From Oxalobacteraceae bacterium (GTDB lineage: Bacteria > Pseudomonadota > Gammaproteobacteria > Burkholderiales > Burkholderiaceae_D): DNA of 44,397 nt. The translations under genes and the position numbers were made by a program. Under the pieces are notes generated by a model that was not told where the DNA came from, searched no databases, and saw only the letters and a program-made list of their open reading frames with translations. Below, one piece after another: positions 7,392 through 17,060 of the stretch (its first letter is position 1; each line of letters starts with the position of its first letter). Where the stretch lies: positions 1 through 44,397 of the forward strand of contig JAUYNR010000111.1 of assembly GCA_030698225.1 (NCBI GenBank), in the 5' to 3' direction.

Positions 7392-8417
7392 ATGAATCAA
7401 TCTACTGCAAAAAACTTGCCGGCAGTGTTCGGCGCCGAGCAAGCGCTGCGCGCGCTCGACCTGGCGCGCGAAACACTGCAAATCGAAGCGGACGCGATAT
7501 TGGCACTAAAGGACCGGCTCTGCGCCGATGACAACCGATTGGGTCAGGCAGTCGCCATTTTGTTCGCTTGCCGCGGACGGGTGGTGGTATCCGGGATGGG
7601 GAAATCCGGCCACATCGGCCGCAAGATCGCCTCGACCCTGGCCTCGACCGGCAGCCCGGCACTGTTCGTCCATCCGGCCGAAGCGGCGCATGGCGATCTC
7701 GGCATGGTGACCGCGCAGGACGTCTTCATTTCCATTTCCAACTCGGGCGAAGCGGCTGAACTGGTGGCTATCGTGCCGATCATCAAGCGCATGGGCGCTA
7801 AACACATCGCGATAACGGGCGACGATGCGTCCAGTCTGGCATTGCTGTCCGACGTGCACCTGAACGCCCGGGTCGACCGCGAAGCCTGTCCGCTGAATCT
7901 GGCGCCGACCGCCAGCACCACCGCCAGCCTGGCGCTGGGCGATGCGCTGGCGGTGGCGCTGCTGGACGCGCGCGGCTTCCGCGCCGAAGATTTCGCCCGC
8001 TCGCATCCCGGCGGCGCACTCGGCCGTCGCCTGCTGACGCATGTGCGCGACGTCATGCGCAGCGGCGACGCGATTCCGGCCGTCCCTGCCGACGCCACGC
8101 TGACTGCCGCCCTGCTGGAAGTTTCCCGCAAAGGCCTCGCGATGACCGCCGTGGTGGATCATCGGTTTCATGCGATCGGTGTGTTTACCGACGGCGATTT
8201 GCGGCGCCTGATCGAACATGCGCAGGATTTCAGCAAACTGATAATCGCCGACGTGATGCACGCCAACCCGCGCACCATCGGCCCCGACCAGTTGGCGGTG
8301 GAAGCAGTGGAAATCATGGAGCAATTCCGCATCAACCAATTGCTGGTCGCAGATGCTGATGGCGTGCTGATCGGGGCGCTGCACATCCACGACCTGACCC
8401 GCGCCAAGGTGATCTGA
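7392..8417 (+). CDS. kdsD: Arabinose-5-phosphate isomerase KdsD
   Basis: Converts ribulose 5-phosphate to arabinose 5-phosphate, the first committed step towards KDO of lipopolysaccharide. The 341-residue protein has an N-terminal SIS domain with GMGKSGHIGRKIASTLASTG near residue 67 and a PAEAAHGDLG segment carrying the catalytic His region, followed by two CBS domains (about 215-341). This is the KdsD/KpsF/GutQ architecture at normal length. ATG 7392 is preferred to the in-frame TTG at 7374, which lies upstream of the -10-like TATACT. It is the first gene of a tight operon: its TGA overlaps the kdsC ATG by one base. Confidence 0.95.
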   Translation: MNQSTAKNLPAVFGAEQALRALDLARETLQIEADAILALKDRLCADDNRLGQAVAILFACRGRVVVSGMGKSGHIGRKIASTLASTGSPALFVHPAEAAHGDLGMVTAQDVFISISNSGEAAELVAIVPIIKRMGAKHIAITGDDASSLALLSDVHLNARVDREACPLNLAPTASTTASLALGDALAVALLDARGFRAEDFARSHPGGALGRRLLTHVRDVMRSGDAIPAVPADATLTAALLEVSRKGLAMTAVVDHRFHAIGVFTDGDLRRLIEHAQDFSKLIIADVMHANPRTIGPDQLAVEAVEIMEQFRINQLLVADADGVLIGALHIHDLTRAKVI

Positions 8418-8962
8418 TGATGCCGGACAACGACCGCGTCAGCCGTGCCCGGCAACGTGCAGCCCAGGTCAGGCTGATGATTTTCGACGTTGACGGCATC
8501 CTGACCGACGGCAGCCTGCACTTCGGCCCGGATGGCGAAGTCATCAAGAGCTTCAACGTGCTCGACGGCCACGGCATCAAGCTGCTGCAGCAATCGGGCG
8601 TAGCGACCGCGATCATCAGCGCGCGCCAGTCGGCCATCGTGGCCCGGCGCGCTGCCGATCTGGGCATTGTGCATGTGCAGCAAGGGATACACGACAAGCG
8701 CCGCGCCTTCGAGCAACTGCTGGAGCAGACCGGAATTCCGATGCATGCCTGCGGCTTCATCGGCGACGACGTGATCGACCTGCCGATCCTGACGCGGGTA
8801 GGTTTTGCCGCCAGCGTGCCGAACGGCCATCCCGAAGTGCAGCAACGCGTCCATTACGTGACCGGGGCCGGCGGCGGGCGCGGCGCGGCGCGCGAGATTT
8901 GCGACTTCATCCTGCGCGCGCAAGGCAATTACGCGGCGGCACTGGCACCGTACCTGACATGA
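8417..8962 (+). CDS. kdsC: 3-deoxy-D-manno-octulosonate 8-phosphate phosphatase KdsC
   Basis: A HAD-superfamily phosphatase, 181 residues, that removes phosphate from KDO-8-phosphate to release KDO. The nucleophile motif FDVDGILTDG places D24 and D26 in the active site. ISARQS and GDDVIDLPIL supply the later HAD motifs. KdsC enzymes lack a cap domain and work as tetramers, in line with the short length. ATG 8417 overlaps the kdsD stop; a second ATG three bases on (8420) is equally possible. The stop overlaps the lptC start (ATGA), so the genes are very probably translationally coupled. Confidence 0.95.
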   Translation: MMPDNDRVSRARQRAAQVRLMIFDVDGILTDGSLHFGPDGEVIKSFNVLDGHGIKLLQQSGVATAIISARQSAIVARRAADLGIVHVQQGIHDKRRAFEQLLEQTGIPMHACGFIGDDVIDLPILTRVGFAASVPNGHPEVQQRVHYVTGAGGGRGAAREICDFILRAQGNYAAALAPYLT

Positions 8963-9555
8963 AAAACGCCGGTTCGAGCTACCGCCTGCGCTTGATCGTG
9001 ATCATTGCGCTGGGCGTGACCATGACGCTGGCCAGCTTCTGGGTACTGGAAGTGATGCGCAACAATAATATCGGCCAAGCGCCGCACATTGCCCGCAGCG
9101 AACCCGACTTCTATGTCAATGATTTTAAATTCATTCAGGTCGCCAAAAGCGGGCAGATGCACTATAAAATATCCGGCGCCAGGCTCACCCACGAGCCACT
9201 GCAGGACTCGTACCAGGTCGAGCGGCCGGTCATTATCAGCCTGGGACAGGCACGTGCGCCAATGACGATGCACGCAGAAAGCGCGACGATCGAAGATGAT
9301 AACAGCAAAGTGCATCTGCACAAGAAGGTCCGCATCGACCGCCCCGCTTCCGGCCAGAGTCAGGCCCTGCAACTCGAAACCGAATACCTGCTGTTGCTGC
9401 CCGACGAGGATGTAATGCAGTCGGACCAGCCGGTGAAATTAACCCTCGGCCAGTCCACGCTCACAGGCAATAGCCTGTTTGCCAACAACGCAACCCGGGA
9501 GCTGCGCGTAGCGGGCAGGGTCCGCGGCAGCTTCGCAGCGTCGTCGGCGCATTGA
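8959..9555 (+). CDS. lptC: LPS export protein LptC
   Basis: The bitopic inner-membrane component of the Lpt bridge, which hands LPS from LptB2FG to LptA. The 198-residue protein has a short basic N-terminus, one membrane helix (LIVIIALGVTMTLASFWVL, about residues 12-30) and a periplasmic beta-jellyroll. It contains FYVNDFKFIQVAKSG, the characteristic start of the LptC fold. The ATG at 8959 overlaps the kdsC stop as ATGA; a longer reading from 8899 merely runs through kdsC. The lptC-lptA-lptB order matches E. coli. Confidence 0.92.
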   Translation: MKNAGSSYRLRLIVIIALGVTMTLASFWVLEVMRNNNIGQAPHIARSEPDFYVNDFKFIQVAKSGQMHYKISGARLTHEPLQDSYQVERPVIISLGQARAPMTMHAESATIEDDNSKVHLHKKVRIDRPASGQSQALQLETEYLLLLPDEDVMQSDQPVKLTLGQSTLTGNSLFANNATRELRVAGRVRGSFAASSAH

Positions 9556-9608
9556 TGCCGGCAGCTGCAAAACTGCGGCAACCACTCCTCTATGATAGGA
9601 ATAGCGTT

Positions 9609-10157
9609 ATGAAACGGTTTTTTCTGATGTCCCTGACGCTGCTCGGGATGGCTTTCTCAGCCAGTGCACTGGCCGAAAAAGCCGATGCAGACAAGCCGAC
9701 CAACATCGAAGCCAACCAGATGGCTTACGATGACCTCAAGCAGATCAATACCTTCACCGGCAACGTGGTCCTGACGCGTGGCACGCTGCTGATGAAAGCG
9801 GACAAGGTGATCGTAACGACCGACCCGGCCGGCTATCAGTTCGCCACCCTGTACGGCGCACCGGGCGCAGCGGCGAGCTTCCGCCAGAAGCGCGACGGCG
9901 GCCCCGACCTGTGGATCGAAGGTCAGGCCGGGCGAATCGAATACGATGCCAGGACCGAAATTGCCAAATTGTTTTCGAACGCGAGGTTAAAGCGACTCGA
10001 TGGCAGCAAGACCATCGACGAAGTCGAAGGCGAGTTCATTTCCTACAACGGCAGCAGCGAATTTTTCAACGTCGCCAACAGCACCAGCGGCGCCAGCACA
10101 CCGGGCAGCGGACGCATCAAGGTGATAATTCAGCCACGCACTGCAAAGGGCCAATAA
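9609..10157 (+). CDS. lptA: LPS transport periplasmic protein LptA
   Basis: The periplasmic bridge protein that shields the lipid part of LPS between LptC and LptD. The 182-residue protein has a signal peptide cleaved near residue 22 (ASALA, then EK). The OstA-like domain includes PTNIEANQMAYDDLKQINTF and TGNVVLTRGTLLMKADKV, a classic LptA/OstA signature. ATG 9609 is preceded by AGGAA at 9597-9601. The frame is open upstream to 9552, but that stretch lacks signal-peptide character. It sits 53 bases after lptC, and its TAA ends one base before the lptB ATG. Confidence 0.93.
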   Translation: MKRFFLMSLTLLGMAFSASALAEKADADKPTNIEANQMAYDDLKQINTFTGNVVLTRGTLLMKADKVIVTTDPAGYQFATLYGAPGAAASFRQKRDGGPDLWIEGQAGRIEYDARTEIAKLFSNARLKRLDGSKTIDEVEGEFISYNGSSEFFNVANSTSGASTPGSGRIKVIIQPRTAKGQ

Positions 10158-10158
10158 G

Positions 10159-10905
10159 ATGAAGCAATCCAGCACCCTGTGCGTGCGCGGCCTGCAAAAA
10201 AGCTACAGCAAGCACCTGGTCGTGCGCGATATCTCGCTGGAAGTGAAAAGCGGCGAAGTGGTCGGCTTGCTGGGCCCCAACGGCGCCGGCAAGACCACTT
10301 CGTTCTACATGATCGTCGGCCTGGTGCCGTCGGATGCCGGCACCATCGATCTCGACGGCGTCGACATCTCGCGGTTGCCGATCCATCGCCGCGCGGTGCT
10401 CGGCCTGTCCTACCTGCCGCAGGAGGCCTCGGTTTTTCGCAAGCTGACGGTCGAGGAAAATATCCGTGCGGTACTGGAACTGCAAAAGGAAAACGGCAAA
10501 GCGCTCTCGAAAGCCGCCATTGACGAGCGCCTGGACGGCCTGCTGGCCGACTTGCAGATTGAAAAACTGCGCGAAAACCAGGCGCTGTCGCTGTCCGGCG
10601 GCGAGCGCCGGCGGGTCGAGATCGCCCGCGCGCTGGGCACCAATCCGCGCTTCATCCTGCTTGACGAGCCGTTTGCCGGGGTCGACCCGATTGCCGTGAT
10701 CGAGATCCAGCGCATCGTGCGCTTTCTTAAGGAACGCGGCATCGGCGTGCTGATCACCGACCACAATGTGCGCGAGACCCTCGGCATCTGCGACCGCGCC
10801 TACATCATCAATCAGGGTGCGGTGCTGGCCAGCGGCCTGCCCGACGACATCATTGAAGATGCCTCGGTACGGCGGGTGTACCTGGGCGAACATTTCCGCA
10901 TGTAA
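10159..10905 (+). CDS. lptB: LPS export ABC transporter ATPase LptB
   Basis: The cytoplasmic ATPase of the LptB2FG extractor, powering LPS movement out of the inner membrane. The 248-residue protein has Walker A GPNGAGKT (39-46), signature LSGGE (145-149) and Walker B FILLDE (165-170) followed by PFAGVDP, the LptB-typical form. [18 protein letters not shown] is the diagnostic Q-loop region. The length matches E. coli LptB. It starts one base after the lptA stop and is followed 34 bases later by rpoN, an arrangement conserved across many proteobacteria. Confidence 0.96.
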   Translation: MKQSSTLCVRGLQKSYSKHLVVRDISLEVKSGEVVGLLGPNGAGKTTSFYMIVGLVPSDAGTIDLDGVDISRLPIHRRAVLGLSYLPQEASVFRKLTVEENIRAVLELQKENGKALSKAAIDERLDGLLADLQIEKLRENQALSLSGGERRRVEIARALGTNPRFILLDEPFAGVDPIAVIEIQRIVRFLKERGIGVLITDHNVRETLGICDRAYIINQGAVLASGLPDDIIEDASVRRVYLGEHFRM

Positions 10906-10939
10906 ATATAGGTTATCCGATGCAACAAGTCCTTTCGGT

Positions 10940-12424
10940 ATGAAGCAATCACTTCAACTACGCACTTCGCAACATCTTGCGCTGACGCCGCAGTTGCAGC
11001 AATCGATCCGCCTGCTGCAGTTGTCGACGCTGGAGCTGCATCAGGAGCTGGAACAGATTCTGTCCGACAACCCGTTGCTGGAACGGCTCGACGATCCGCT
11101 CGACCATTCGGTGCGCCTGCTGGCCGATGGCGCCATCAGCGCCAGCCATACCGAGACCGCAGGCGAAATCGGCCCGGCCGATGCACAGGCCGACGCGCCA
11201 GCAGGCGCCACGGCCGATGCCGACACCGGATTCGATACCCCGGATGCGCCGTCCGCCGCCGAATCGGACTGGAGCTTTGACGACGTGGCGCGTACCAACA
11301 AGGCGCCGGAAGACGATGACGGCCGGGCCCAGCTCGGCGCGCACGAATGCACGCTGCGCGAGCACCTGCTGGAACAGTCCCATGTCAGCCTGCGCGAGCA
11401 GCGCGACCGTGCGTTGCTGGAGCTGCTGATCGATGCGCTCGACGACAATGGCTATCTGGAGGAGTCGCTCGAAGCCATCCATGCCCGCTTGCCGCCCGAA
11501 CTCGATATCGAACCGGAAGATCTGTCGTTCGCGCTGGCCCTGCTGCAAAGTTTCGATCCGGCCGGGGTCGGTGCGCGCACCCCGTCGGAATGCCTGGCGC
11601 TGCAGATCCGCCGCCTGCCCAAAGCGCCGTTTGTGACGCGCCGGCTGGCGCTTGCCATCGTCGAGCAGCACCTGACCCTGTTTGCACAACGCGACTTCAG
11701 CAAACTCAGGAAACTGCTCGATTGCGATGATGAAGACTTGCGCGAGGCACAGGTGCTGATCAAGCAATGCAACCCGCACCCGGGCGCAGCATTCTCCGGT
11801 GGCAGTTCCGACTATGTGGTGCCGGACGTCATAGTCAGGCCCTGGAAAAATGGCTGGCAGGTCACCTTGAACCACGATGTGATGCCGCGCCTGCGGGTCA
11901 ATGCGTTATATGCCAGCATGCTCAAGCAAGGCAAGGGCGATGGCTCGATGACGTCGCAGCTGCAGGAAGCCAAGTGGCTGGTCAAGAATATGCGCCAGCG
12001 TTTCGATACGATTTTGCGCGTCGCGCAAGCAATTGTTGAGCGGCAACGGAATTTTTTCAGTCATGGCGCAGTCGCCATGCGGCCTCTTGTCTTGCGTGAA
12101 ATAGCTGATACACTAGACCTGCACGAGAGCACAATTTCCCGCGTCACCACCCAAAAATACATGCTCACACCGCATGGCATGTTTGAGTTGAAATACTTCT
12201 TCGGCAGTCATGTTGCCACCGAAACCGGAGGAGAAGCTTCCTCCACGGCAATCCGCGCACTGATCAAACAATTGATAGGAGCTGAAAACCAGAAAACCCC
12301 ACTTTCCGATAGCAAAATCGCCGACATGCTGGGCGAGCAAGGCATGGTCATCGCACGTCGTACCGTCGCAAAATACCGCGAAGCGCTCAAAATCCCGCCT
12401 GTCAATCTGCGAAAGTCTCTGTAG
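10940..12424 (+). CDS. rpoN: RNA polymerase sigma-54 factor RpoN
   Basis: The alternative sigma factor for -24/-12 promoters. The 494-residue protein begins with a Gln/Leu-rich region I ([20 protein letters not shown]), followed by an acidic, Ala-rich region II (about 50-120), the core-binding domain and the DNA-binding domain. The RpoN box, [10 protein letters not shown], occupies about 472-481. ATG 10940 is the expected start; the frame is open further upstream, but only as a shadow of lptB. RpoN would serve the sigma-54 activator at 2861. It also activates pilA in many pilus-bearing bacteria, which is relevant to the pil operon here, although no -24/-12 site was found in this window. Confidence 0.96.
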   Translation: MKQSLQLRTSQHLALTPQLQQSIRLLQLSTLELHQELEQILSDNPLLERLDDPLDHSVRLLADGAISASHTETAGEIGPADAQADAPAGATADADTGFDTPDAPSAAESDWSFDDVARTNKAPEDDDGRAQLGAHECTLREHLLEQSHVSLREQRDRALLELLIDALDDNGYLEESLEAIHARLPPELDIEPEDLSFALALLQSFDPAGVGARTPSECLALQIRRLPKAPFVTRRLALAIVEQHLTLFAQRDFSKLRKLLDCDDEDLREAQVLIKQCNPHPGAAFSGGSSDYVVPDVIVRPWKNGWQVTLNHDVMPRLRVNALYASMLKQGKGDGSMTSQLQEAKWLVKNMRQRFDTILRVAQAIVERQRNFFSHGAVAMRPLVLREIADTLDLHESTISRVTTQKYMLTPHGMFELKYFFGSHVATETGGEASSTAIRALIKQLIGAENQKTPLSDSKIADMLGEQGMVIARRTVAKYREALKIPPVNLRKSL

Positions 12425-12531
12425 TCCAGTCGTCTGTAGTTCTTGCAATGCAGTTACTGTTGCTGTGTCTTTGACTCTGGCCCGCAACTCAAGCCCGGGG
12501 CAGGCAGCGACAACTTCCATAGGAGTGCTTT

Positions 12532-12903
12532 ATGAACCTCACCATCAGTGGACATCACCTCGAAGTAACCCCTGCAATTCGCACATATGTAGAAGCCAAA
12601 ATCGAGCGCATCAAGCGCCACTTCGATCATGTCATTGATATAGCGGTCATCCTGACCGTTGATAAGCTTCCTGAAAAAGAAAAGCGGCAACGCGCCGAAA
12701 TCAACCTGAATGTCAGCGGCAAGGCCATGCACGCTGAAAGCACGGACCAGAACCTGTATGCTGCCATTGATATGCTGCTCGACAAGCTCGATCGTCAGAT
12801 CATCAAGCACAAAGGCAAGCTGCAAGACCACCAGCACGATGCGATCAAGCACCGGGGCGCAGAACCAGAACCCGAGCTGCCGGAAGCATCCGCGATTTCC
12901 TGA
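12532..12903 (+). CDS. hpf: Ribosome hibernation-promoting factor HPF/YfiA
   Basis: A 123-residue protein that binds the 30S decoding region and promotes ribosome hibernation in stationary phase. The whole family domain is visible, from MNLTISGHHLEVTPAIRTYV to YAAIDMLLDKLDRQI. An acidic/proline tail of about 20 residues follows and, by length, places it between short HPF and YfiA. A strong Shine-Dalgarno (TAGGAG, six bases before the ATG) supports the start. It follows rpoN as in E. coli, but ptsN does not follow; an intrinsic terminator closes the unit at 12946-12970. Confidence 0.93.
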   Translation: MNLTISGHHLEVTPAIRTYVEAKIERIKRHFDHVIDIAVILTVDKLPEKEKRQRAEINLNVSGKAMHAESTDQNLYAAIDMLLDKLDRQIIKHKGKLQDHQHDAIKHRGAEPEPELPEASAIS

Positions 12904-12945
12904 GAGGAAATACGCATAGTCGAACAATTCGACTCGTAAAATCAA

Positions 12946-12970
12946 GGGCGCACAGTTTGCGCCCTTTTTT
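12946..12970 (+). terminator. Intrinsic terminator after hpf
   Basis: GGGCGCA (12946-12952) and TGCGCCC (12958-12964) form a 7-bp perfect stem with a five-base loop, followed directly by six T residues (12965-12970). It lies 43 bases after the hpf stop and ends the kdsD-to-hpf gene run. Confidence 0.92.
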
Positions 12971-13057
12971 GCAGCTGATACACTTATCCGGCGGCAGGCA
13001 GAGACCTGCGGCAGTCGCCCATCCGATTCACCATTCCGGCCAGCACCACCTTCCACC

Positions 13058-14143
13058 ATGACAGAACACGTTCACATTTCGACCGAAAACCAGATCGGAT
13101 GCATCACGCTGGATCGCCCCAAGGCGCTCAATTCCTTGTCCCTGCAGATGATCCGGAGCATCACGGAAACACTGCTGGCGTGGTGCACGGATGCAGACAT
13201 TCGCGCTGTGCTGATCCGCAGCAGCAGCGAAAAGGCCTTCTGCGCGGGCGGCGATATTCGTTTCTTTTACGATGTCGGCGCCGCAACGCCGCGCGGCGGC
13301 AGCGCCCTGCTGGAGGATTTCTTCACCGAAGAATATGCGCTCAACCATCTGATCCATCGCTATCCGAAACCGTATATCGCGCTGATGGATGGCGTGGTGA
13401 TGGGTGGCGGCATGGGCGTCGCGCAGGCAGGCCCTGCCAGTCGGCTACGCATCGTGACCGAGCGCACCAAAATGGCGATGCCGGAAGTCAATATCGGCCT
13501 GTTCCCGGATGTCGGCGGCGGCTATTTCTTGTCGCGCTGTCCAGGGCAACTCGGCACCTATCTGGGCGTTACCGGGGAGATCATCACAGCGGCAGACGCC
13601 CTGTATGCGGGCCTGGCCGATTTCTTCGTGCCGTCGGCGCAATTGCCGCTGCTAACAGAAATGCTTCTCTGCGGCGATGATATCGAAGTGCGGACGGCCA
13701 TATGCGACTTCGCAGACGGCTTCGACATTGCGCCCGAGGCAAGCATGCTTGCAACCGATCGGACCGCGATCGATCGCCATTTTGCGCAGGATACGGTGCC
13801 GGCCATCATCGAATCGCTGGCGCTGGACGACTCGCCATTCGCCCAAAAAACCCTGGCCGTGATGCAAAAATGCTCGCCGCTGATGATGTGCGTAACGCTG
13901 GAACAAATCCGGCGCAGCACCGCACTGAGCGTGGCCGACTGCCTGCGCATGGAGCGCAGCATGGTGCGCCACTGCTTCGAGCATGGGGAAGTCATGGAAG
14001 GCGTACGGGCGCTGGTGGTGGACAAGGATAACGCGCCGCAGTGGAACCCGGCCACGCTGGCGGACGTGACGCCGGACATGATCGCCGGCTTCTTCGCGCC
14101 GGCCTGGCCGCCGCACGCGCACCCGCTGCGCAGCCTCGATTGA
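13058..14143 (+). CDS. Enoyl-CoA hydratase/isomerase family, HIBYL-CoA hydrolase type
   Basis: A 361-residue crotonase-superfamily protein. AFCAGGDIR (near residue 62) and GVVMGGGMGV (near 110) form the oxyanion hole. MPEVNIGLFPDVGGGYFLSR (near 141) is the signature of 3-hydroxyisobutyryl-CoA hydrolases, with the catalytic Glu and Asp present. The length (over 350) also fits that subgroup rather than plain hydratases of about 260. The predicted reaction is hydrolysis of 3-hydroxyisobutyryl-CoA (valine catabolism) or a related short acyl-CoA. No other valine-pathway genes are adjacent. The ATG at 13058 lacks an obvious Shine-Dalgarno. The gene ends 15 bases before repeat element D. Confidence 0.85.
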   Translation: MTEHVHISTENQIGCITLDRPKALNSLSLQMIRSITETLLAWCTDADIRAVLIRSSSEKAFCAGGDIRFFYDVGAATPRGGSALLEDFFTEEYALNHLIHRYPKPYIALMDGVVMGGGMGVAQAGPASRLRIVTERTKMAMPEVNIGLFPDVGGGYFLSRCPGQLGTYLGVTGEIITAADALYAGLADFFVPSAQLPLLTEMLLCGDDIEVRTAICDFADGFDIAPEASMLATDRTAIDRHFAQDTVPAIIESLALDDSPFAQKTLAVMQKCSPLMMCVTLEQIRRSTALSVADCLRMERSMVRHCFEHGEVMEGVRALVVDKDNAPQWNPATLADVTPDMIAGFFAPAWPPHAHPLRSLD

Positions 14144-14158
14144 TCAATAAAAACATGG

Positions 14159-14218
14159 GGAGTATCGCAAAAAATAGTGCATTTCCCGCATGATTCACAT
14201 GCGACATTAAAAATACAT
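14159..14218 (+). repeat. 60-bp intergenic element, copy D
   Basis: Begins GGAGTAT 15 bases after the hydrolase-like gene and ends AAAAATACAT. It has CGCAT and ATGCG arms (second hairpin) and the TTTCCCGCAT core at the same offsets as copy E. It lies in the convergent gap with dgt. On the minus strand the adjacent hairpin ATACA-N6-TGTAT (14213-14228) runs into TTTTTA, which could act as a weak terminator for dgt. Confidence 0.72.
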
Positions 14219-14237
14219 TGCAGTGTATATTTAATGA

Positions 14238-15374
14238 TCAGATTTCTTCCACCGTGAACAAGCGCCGATGCTCGCGCATCGCATAACGGTCGGTCATGCC
14301 GGCGATGTAGTCGGCGATCTTGCGCGCCTGCAAGCCGTCCTGCCCGGCAGGCAGGCGGTAGTCCGGCGGCAGCAGGATCGGCTCTTCCATGAAGGCGTCA
14401 AACAGTGCGGTGATGATGCGGCGCGCCTTGGTCGTCATCCGGTTGACCAGATAGTGGCGGTACAGATTCTCGTGCAGGAAACGCTTCAGCAGCGCGGCAT
14501 CCTGGCGCATCCGGTCCGAAAACGCAATCAGCTTGGCGGCGCTGCGCACGTCGTCGATCGAGGCCGGCTGCGCCTGCGCGATGCGGGCCGCGGAAGTCTG
14601 TATCAAGTCGACGATCAGTGCATTGATCATCCGGCGCACCGTTTCATGGATCGCACGGCGCCCGCTGATGCCGGGGAATGCCGCTTCGACTTCGTGCCGG
14701 TGGCGCGCGAACAGATCGACCTCGGCCAATTGCTCGACCGTCAGCAAGCCCGAGCGCAAGCCGTCATCGATATCGTGATTGTTGTAGGCGATCGCGTCGG
14801 CCAGATTGGCCAGCTGCGCCTCCAGCGACGGCTGCCTGCGGTCGATGAAGCGCTGGCCGATGGTGCCGAGCCCGGCCGCATTTTTCAAAGAGCAATGCTT
14901 GAGGATGCCTTCGCGGGTCTCGAAAGTCAGGTTCAGACCGTCGAAAGCGCCGTAGCGCTGTTCCAGCGCATCCACCACGCGCAGGCTTTGCAGATTATGC
15001 TCGAAGCCGCCGTAGTCCCGCATGCAGGCATTCAGCGCATCCTGTCCGGCATGGCCGAACGGCGTGTGCCCCAGATCGTGGGCCAGCGAAATCGCTTCGA
15101 TCAAGTCTTCGTTCAGGCGCAGATTGCGCGCCACCGAGCGGGCGATTTGCGCCACTTCAAGGCTGTGCGTCAAACGGGTGCGGAACAGGTCACCCTCGTG
15201 ATTGACGAAGACTTGCGTCTTGTATTCCAGGCGGCGGAAGGCGGCGCAGTGGATGATGCGGTCGCGGTCGCGCTGGAACTCGGTGCGCGAGGAAGACGGC
15301 GGCTCCGCAAAACGCCTGCCTTGCGATGTGGCCGACAAGGCGGCATAGGGGGCAAGGTGGGCGTCGATATTCAT
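14238..15374 (-). CDS. dgt: dGTPase-like deoxynucleotide triphosphohydrolase (HD domain)
   Basis: A 378-residue HD-superfamily phosphohydrolase of the dGTPase-like type 2/3 group, releasing triphosphate from dNTPs and affecting the nucleotide pool. The N-terminal half has [18 protein letters not shown], then [14 protein letters not shown], giving the metal-binding His and His-Asp residues. The Arg-rich [17 protein letters not shown] precedes them. It starts 9 bases after the aroKB stop, so it is the last gene of the pil-aro transcription unit, an arrangement common in Burkholderiales. No strong terminator follows, only an AT-rich hairpin inside and next to repeat element D. Confidence 0.92.
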   Translation of the reverse strand: MNIDAHLAPYAALSATSQGRRFAEPPSSSRTEFQRDRDRIIHCAAFRRLEYKTQVFVNHEGDLFRTRLTHSLEVAQIARSVARNLRLNEDLIEAISLAHDLGHTPFGHAGQDALNACMRDYGGFEHNLQSLRVVDALEQRYGAFDGLNLTFETREGILKHCSLKNAAGLGTIGQRFIDRRQPSLEAQLANLADAIAYNNHDIDDGLRSGLLTVEQLAEVDLFARHRHEVEAAFPGISGRRAIHETVRRMINALIVDLIQTSAARIAQAQPASIDDVRSAAKLIAFSDRMRQDAALLKRFLHENLYRHYLVNRMTTKARRIITALFDAFMEEPILLPPDYRLPAGQDGLQARKIADYIAGMTDRYAMREHRRLFTVEEI

Positions 15375-15383
15375 AGGTTTGGC

Positions 15384-17060
15384 TTAATGGATTGCGGCTT
15401 GCAGCGTCGCTTGCAGGATGTCCGGCGGCACGCTCATGATCGCCGGTCTGCCGAGCGGCTTGAGCAGGATGAACTTGATCTGGCCGCCCTCGTTTTTCTT
15501 GTCGACTTCCATCAGCTCCAGCCAGCGTGCCTGGCCCAAATCCGGCGCCACTGTCGGCAAGCCGGCCGCCTGCACCAGATTGCTGATTCGAATCTTGCTG
15601 ACATAATCTATAAATCCCAGCCGGTACGACAGATCGGCAGCCATCACCATGCCGCAACCGACCGCCTCGCCGTGCAGCCACTTGCCGTAACCGAGACCGG
15701 ATTCGATCGCATGGCCGAAAGTATGGCCGAAGTTGAGAATCGCGCGCAAACCGCCCTCGCGCTCATCCTGGCGCACCACATCGGCCTTGATTTCGCAGGA
15801 ACGGCGGATTGCCTCGGTAATGGCGGCAGTGTCGCGCGCCACCAATTGACCGATATTCGCCTCGATCCAGTCAAAGAATCGCGCATCGATGATGGCCGCC
15901 ACCTTGATGATTTCGGCCAGTCCGGCCGCCAGTTCGCGCGCCGGCAAGGTGGCAAGCGTGGTGGTGTCGGTGATCACCGCCTGCGGCTGGTAAAACGCGC
16001 CGATCATGTTCTTGCCCAGCGGATGGTTGATGCCGGTCTTGCCGCCGACCGAAGAATCGACCTGCGACAGCAAGGTGGTCGGGACCTGGATGAATGGTAT
16101 GCCGCGCATATAGCTGGCCGCCGCATAGCCGGTCAGGTCGCCGATGACGCCACCGCCGAGCGCAATCAGGGTCGTCTTGCGATCGCATTTCGCCTCCAGC
16201 AGCGCATCGAAAATCCGCATCAGGCTGGCCCAGTTCTTGTGCTCCTCGCCGTCGGCCAGGACGATCGTCAGCACCTGCTTGCCGGCAAGCTGCAACGCAT
16301 GCACAAACGGTCCCAGATACAGGGGCGCCACCGTGGTATTGGTCACCACCGCCACCCGCTGGCCCTGGATGTGGCGAGCGAGCAGACCGGAGTCCGTCAG
16401 CAGCGACTGGCCGATGATGATCGGATAGCTGCGGTTACCCAGGTCGACTTTCAGTTGCATCGGGTGTTGTTGGGAAGTATTCATCTGTTGCTGATTATTC
16501 TGGTGTTCGTCTGGCCCACAGCAATGCGCAGTATGCACACTCGGCGCTGCAAAACCCAGTTGGTTCAAAATGGAATGCACCATGAATTGTACATTCGGTC
16601 GACCGGTATCGATCACGATATCGGCGATTTCGCGGTACAGCGGATCGCGCTGGCGGCTGAGCTGTTCCAACCGTTTGCGCGGATCGGCAGTCTGCAACAA
16701 CGGCCGGTTCTTGTCGTGCCCGGTGCGCTGCAAGATATTCTGTACGCTGGTACGCAAATACACCACGGTACCGCGCGCGTGCAGGTAAGCCCGGCTCTGC
16801 GCATCGAGAATCGCCCCGCCGCCGGTAGCCAGCACGATGCCCTGCTCGGCAGTCAGGTCGCGAATCACTTCCGCTTCGCGCCGGCGAAAACTGTCCTCGC
16901 CCTCGATTTCAAAAATCCACGGGATCGACGCGCCGGTACGCGCCTCGATCTCATGGTCGGAATCAACGAAACGCTTGTTCAGCTTCTTGGCCAGCAGGCG
17001 CCCGACAGTGGTTTTGCCGGCGCCCATCAGGCCTATGAGGAAAATATTTTCTGATGTCAA
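15384..17060 (-). CDS. aroKB: Fused shikimate kinase / 3-dehydroquinate synthase (AroKB)
   Basis: One uninterrupted 558-residue frame encodes two shikimate-pathway enzymes normally made from separate aroK and aroB genes. Residues 1 to about 170 are shikimate kinase, with Walker A GAGKT at 13-17 and ATGGGAI near 78-84. Residues about 201-558 are 3-dehydroquinate synthase: [11 protein letters not shown] (302-312), [11 protein letters not shown] (335-345) and Zn ligands E383, H446 (in FGHTFGH) and H463. A 30-residue Gln/His-rich linker (171-200) joins them with no stop codon. The start is TTG at 17060, overlapping the upstream TGA (TTGA); an in-frame TAA three codons earlier excludes any longer start. 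Internal ATGs at 16484 and 16460 lack clear ribosome sites. Confidence 0.9.
   Translation of the reverse strand: MTSENIFLIGLMGAGKTTVGRLLAKKLNKRFVDSDHEIEARTGASIPWIFEIEGEDSFRRREAEVIRDLTAEQGIVLATGGGAILDAQSRAYLHARGTVVYLRTSVQNILQRTGHDKNRPLLQTADPRKRLEQLSRQRDPLYREIADIVIDTGRPNVQFMVHSILNQLGFAAPSVHTAHCCGPDEHQNNQQQMNTSQQHPMQLKVDLGNRSYPIIIGQSLLTDSGLLARHIQGQRVAVVTNTTVAPLYLGPFVHALQLAGKQVLTIVLADGEEHKNWASLMRIFDALLEAKCDRKTTLIALGGGVIGDLTGYAAASYMRGIPFIQVPTTLLSQVDSSVGGKTGINHPLGKNMIGAFYQPQAVITDTTTLATLPARELAAGLAEIIKVAAIIDARFFDWIEANIGQLVARDTAAITEAIRRSCEIKADVVRQDEREGGLRAILNFGHTFGHAIESGLGYGKWLHGEAVGCGMVMAADLSYRLGFIDYVSKIRISNLVQAAGLPTVAPDLGQARWLELMEVDKKNEGGQIKFILLKPLGRPAIMSVPPDILQATLQAAIH

Noticed and set aside
14268..17054. 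Plus-strand open frame of 928 codons opposite dgt and aroKB
   Set aside because: It is antisense to two genes with clear conserved motifs. Its product is rich in Arg, Gln, His and Asp with no recognisable domain, as expected for a GC-rich shadow frame.
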